DNA from: Streptomyces venezuelae
GTDB taxonomy: Bacteria; Actinomycetota; Actinomycetes; Streptomycetales; Streptomycetaceae
NCBI RefSeq assembly: GCF_008642275.1
Contig: NZ_CP029189.1
Span: 310,001 to 374,000 of the forward strand
Length of the DNA stretch: 64,000 nucleotides
Direction: 5' to 3'
The position numbers and the translations under genes are program-made. Positions 61,489-64,000 of the stretch are shown piece after piece. The stretch's first letter is position 1. Each line of letters opens with the position of its first letter. The notes beneath the pieces are model-generated. The model was not told where the DNA came from. It did no database searches and saw nothing but the letters and a program-made list of their open reading frames with translations.

Positions 61489-62109
61489 TCAGGCCGTCGC
61501 GGAGGCACGGCTGCGGGACGGCTCCTCCAGGGGATGGCCGTCGGGGATCTTCCCGCAGGGGGCGTGGAGGAGGACGACGAGTGTCCCGGTGGGTTCGTAC
61601 CAGTCCACATCGATCTGGTCGCCGGTGTCCTGGTTCTCGAATCGGAAGCCCATGGGGGAGACGTTCTGGCTGACGGGCTTCCAGCCCTGCCGGGTCAGCC
61701 GGGAGCGGACGCGCTCCTGGGCGGCCCGGGCGGTGTCCTGCGCGATGCCGGTGGTCTCCCGTTCGAGGCTGAAGCTTCGGACGTCCCTGCGGGCCTGGTC
61801 GATGTGGGCGAGGGAGCGCAGTCCCCGGTAGTAGCAGGCGCCCGTCTCCATCCGGTCGGGCAGCGGGCCGGGCCCGACGGGCAGGGCCAGGTCGTTCTCG
61901 ACGCGCTCGGCCTCCGCTGCGAGCCGCGTGGCGACGACATGGGGATCGACCTCGGGGTACGGTCCGCCGTTCCAGAGGCGGTACGCGCCCCAGCAGGCGA
62001 GAAGGCAGCACACGGCACTACCGAGAGCCAGTGCCGCGAGGAGGGGGCGGGACCGCGGGCGGCGCGGGCGCGGCGGTACAGCAGGGGGGACGGACCGTAG
62101 GGAAGGCAT
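61489..62109 (-). CDS. Membrane-anchored protein of unknown function
   Basis: A 206-residue protein with a Pro/Arg-rich cytoplasmic N-terminus (residues 1-22), one transmembrane helix ([24 protein letters not shown], about 23-47) and an extracytoplasmic domain of about 155 residues ([22 protein letters not shown]...[29 protein letters not shown]). I do not recognise the family. It resembles small sensor-like or lipoprotein-like proteins of actinomycetes. It lies 93 bp upstream of the amidase on the same strand. Confidence 0.75.
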   Translation of the reverse strand: MPSLRSVPPAVPPRPRRPRSRPLLAALALGSAVCCLLACWGAYRLWNGGPYPEVDPHVVATRLAAEAERVENDLALPVGPGPLPDRMETGACYYRGLRSLAHIDQARRDVRSFSLERETTGIAQDTARAAQERVRSRLTRQGWKPVSQNVSPMGFRFENQDTGDQIDVDWYEPTGTLVVLLHAPCGKIPDGHPLEEPSRSRASATA

Positions 62110-62262
62110 GATCCCGAGCCTAGGGGGACGGTTCGGGCGGCGAATCGGGGCGGGTACTCAGGTCGGGGTGAGTACCCGCCCGTGCGCGTCCGGCGTGACG
62201 GGTCCGGGCGCCGGGGCGGACCGGCCGCGCCGGGCTGGAGCCCGGCGGTGACGTCGTCCGGG

Positions 62263-63372
62263 TCAAGGCGCCGCGGCCTGGACCGGGTCCGGGGCCGGGC
62301 CGGAGCCCGTGCGGCGGCCGCGGAGCCGGAGCACCGTGAGGGACCCGGCGATCAGGGCCGCCACGACGGCCGCCGACGTCAGGAGCCAGACCGGGACGCC
62401 GCCCAGCGTGAGCAGCTCGTCGTGGTAGACCGCCCTGCGGAACGGGGTGTCCTTGGCGGTGGCGCGCAGTTCGTGGTCTGCGTCGATCCGGCCGGGCTCC
62501 GGGAACCGCTGGTCGAGGGCGGTGAGGAAGACGGGCTCGGCGCCCGCCAGTTCGGCGAGCGGGCCCTTCTCGGGGCGGATGGCTCCCGCGAACGTCACCT
62601 CGGGTGCGGAGCCGCCGATCGGCGAGGTGGGCTCCATGCGGTGGTCGGCGAGGACGTACAGGCCGAGGGACTGCGGTGTCTTCGCCATCCGGGAGAGCCG
62701 CATCGGGTAGACCAGCCGGTCGCTGTCGAAGCGGATCCTCAGCGGGTCCAGCTCGCCCCGCAGGGGGTTGCCCGGTCCGCGCGGGACCAGCCGTACCGCC
62801 ACGTACTCCCAGTGCTGGTCCACGTAGGGCTTGACCTCGGCGGCGAGGCGGTCGGGGAGCTCGAAGCCATTGCTCTCCAGCCAGTTCCCCAGGGCGTCCG
62901 GGTCGGTGGCGGTGAGCCGTGCGACGTCGAAGGCACCGAGCTGCTCGCGGCCGACGACGCCGACCGGCGGCGCGGCGGCGCCCGGTGCCGGGGCTCCGGC
63001 GGTGTCGCGCCCGCCCGTGGAGAAGGGCCAGTCGCGGTCGCGGGGCCAGAAGTAGCCCCGGGTCCTGTGCTCGGGCCGGGTGATGCGGCTCAGTTCGTCG
63101 AACACCTCGCCGTCGCCGAGCTCCACGGTGGCCCGGCCCGGCACCGGCATGATCCAGGCGGCCCGCCGGGCGTCCCCGCCGACGGTGAAACGCATGAGGA
63201 TCTGCTCCGTGCGGCCGTCCCAGCGCACGACGGAGGTCTCGCGGTCGACGGCGATCCGGGACTGGCCGTCCGGGATCATGGCTCCGCAGCCGCACGCGTA
63301 GGCGGGGTTGACCAGGGCGCCCAGCTGGGTCACGAGCAGGGCGAACAGCAGTGCCGGAATTCTTCGTTTCAT
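62263..63372 (-). CDS. Exported DUF2330-domain protein with C-terminal membrane anchor
   Basis: A 369-residue protein. Residues 1-26 are a signal peptide ending at ACGCG; the N-terminal CGCGAMIPDGQSRIAVDRETSVVRWDGRTEQILMRFTVGGDARRAAWIMPVPGRATVELGDGEVF is diagnostic of DUF2330. A C-terminal transmembrane helix (VPVWLLTSAAVVAALIAGSLTVL) and short Arg-rich tail anchor it outside. The Cys pair after the signal could be exposed for metal or disulfide chemistry. Function is unknown. ATG 63372 is chosen over GTG 63378. Confidence 0.86.
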   Translation of the reverse strand: MKRRIPALLFALLVTQLGALVNPAYACGCGAMIPDGQSRIAVDRETSVVRWDGRTEQILMRFTVGGDARRAAWIMPVPGRATVELGDGEVFDELSRITRPEHRTRGYFWPRDRDWPFSTGGRDTAGAPAPGAAAPPVGVVGREQLGAFDVARLTATDPDALGNWLESNGFELPDRLAAEVKPYVDQHWEYVAVRLVPRGPGNPLRGELDPLRIRFDSDRLVYPMRLSRMAKTPQSLGLYVLADHRMEPTSPIGGSAPEVTFAGAIRPEKGPLAELAGAEPVFLTALDQRFPEPGRIDADHELRATAKDTPFRRAVYHDELLTLGGVPVWLLTSAAVVAALIAGSLTVLRLRGRRTGSGPAPDPVQAAAP

Positions 63373-63458
63373 CCACACGGGGTCTCAGACGGCGGACCCT
63401 GTGATCCGGTTCCGACCCCCGTCGCCGTCGACTCCGGCCTGGCCTCATACTGTGCCCC

Positions 63459-63968
63459 ATGACGGGGAGCGAGAAGCGGCAGCAGGCGCTGCTGCGCAGG
63501 TCCGCGGTGCTGCGCAGCCCGCTGGTTCCGGATGCCGTGGCGGTGGAGATCGCGCGGCACGACTGGGAGTCCATCGAGTGCGGCTGCGGCCGCTCGGCGG
63601 GCCATCTGGTGGACGCTGTCCGGGACGCGGCCGAGGGGCATCCGTCCGCGTTCCACGCGCTGGAGGGGCACGTCTTCTTCGCGGAGCACCTGAAGCCGCC
63701 CGCCCCGGCGGTGTGCGGTGTCCTGATGGCCGTGTGGGCCGCGCACCCGCCCCGGCAGGCGACCCGCGAGGCCCTGCTGTGGACCCTGCTCGCCCTGCTG
63801 TGCACGGTGGACGACGGCGGCACCCACGAGGCCGGACTGCACGGCCAGTGCGCCGCCTTCATCCGTACGGGTGTGGACGGCTTCCGACGTGAGGTCGCCA
63901 CCGCCCCGGGCTCGGGGACCGCCGCCTACGCGGAGGGCATCCTGGACATCCTCGGCCTGCCGGGCTGA
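63459..63968 (+). CDS. Unknown protein at the right edge
   Basis: A 169-residue protein (MTGSEKRQQALLRRSAVLRSPLVPDAVAVEIARHDWESIECGCGRSAGHLVDAVRDAAEGHPSAFHALEGHVFFAEHLKPPAPAV...). It is mostly helical, with a CGCG segment (IECGCGRSAGH) that could bind metal. No family is recognised. It is divergent from the DUF2330 gene with an 86-bp gap. Confidence 0.65.
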   Translation: MTGSEKRQQALLRRSAVLRSPLVPDAVAVEIARHDWESIECGCGRSAGHLVDAVRDAAEGHPSAFHALEGHVFFAEHLKPPAPAVCGVLMAVWAAHPPRQATREALLWTLLALLCTVDDGGTHEAGLHGQCAAFIRTGVDGFRREVATAPGSGTAAYAEGILDILGLPG

Positions 63969-64000
63969 GTGCGGGTCAGCCGCCCGCCGTCAGGCAGCTC

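Overview
The window is very GC-rich, gene-dense actinobacterial DNA with GTG starts, ATGA/GTGA stop-start overlaps and long GC hairpins. A spore-pigment (whiE-type) type II polyketide locus, a rodlin, a DasR-box chitinase, a LAL regulator and ECF/anti-sigma pairs point to a Streptomyces chromosome.

Layout. 1-4185: the edge of a whiE-type pigment cluster (partial KS-alpha, cupin, SchA/CurD-like protein, divergent FAD hydroxylase) with an AccE-like ORF beside it. 4404-14211: mixed accessory genes (GH16-CBM6 glucanase behind a 20-bp palindromic operator, class II amidotransferase, MBL hydrolase facing a MarR gene, LacI regulator, DUF4360 protein, GlxA-like copper radical oxidase). 14308-24000: HutD/MarR opposite an MFS pump, FprA-type reductase, DUF5302 protein, rodlin, GH19 chitinase, LAL regulator. 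24129-32143: S8 protease, DUF1838 protein, a GyrB-N-terminal-like protein whose ATPase motifs are degenerate, an APH-like kinase, DUF1996 protein, ECF sigma and anti-sigma.

32246-32570, minus strand, is the most unusual stretch. Two tRNA-like units lie in tandem, each with its 3' half (T arm, acceptor 3' strand) upstream of its 5' half (acceptor 5' strand, D arm). The acceptor strands pair over 7 bp in each unit, the anticodon-stem strands pair, and the outer flanks are complementary. This is the organisation of circularly permuted tRNA genes. They follow a two-gene unit (LRV-repeat protein, then an uncharacterised conserved protein).

34881-38653: two overlapping ATP-grasp ligases, a DMT-family membrane protein, a zinc alcohol dehydrogenase. 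39022-47543: a six-gene minus-strand catabolic operon that fits salicylate (or anthranilate) degradation through CoA thioesters and gentisate: a CoA ligase fused to a hotdog thioesterase, an FAD hydroxylase/OYE fusion, a nitrilase, a gentisate dioxygenase-like cupin, an FAA-family hydrolase and a maleate isomerase.

48135-59909 looks like one regulon: a LacI regulator with copies of a TTACACGNGT motif near its own gene and upstream of an alpha/beta hydrolase and an MFS-SurE-esterase run, with two PAP2 phosphatases and another carboxylesterase. That esterase shares a promoter dyad with the catabolic operon. 59938-63968: amidase, a membrane-anchored protein, a DUF2330 protein and a short unknown protein.
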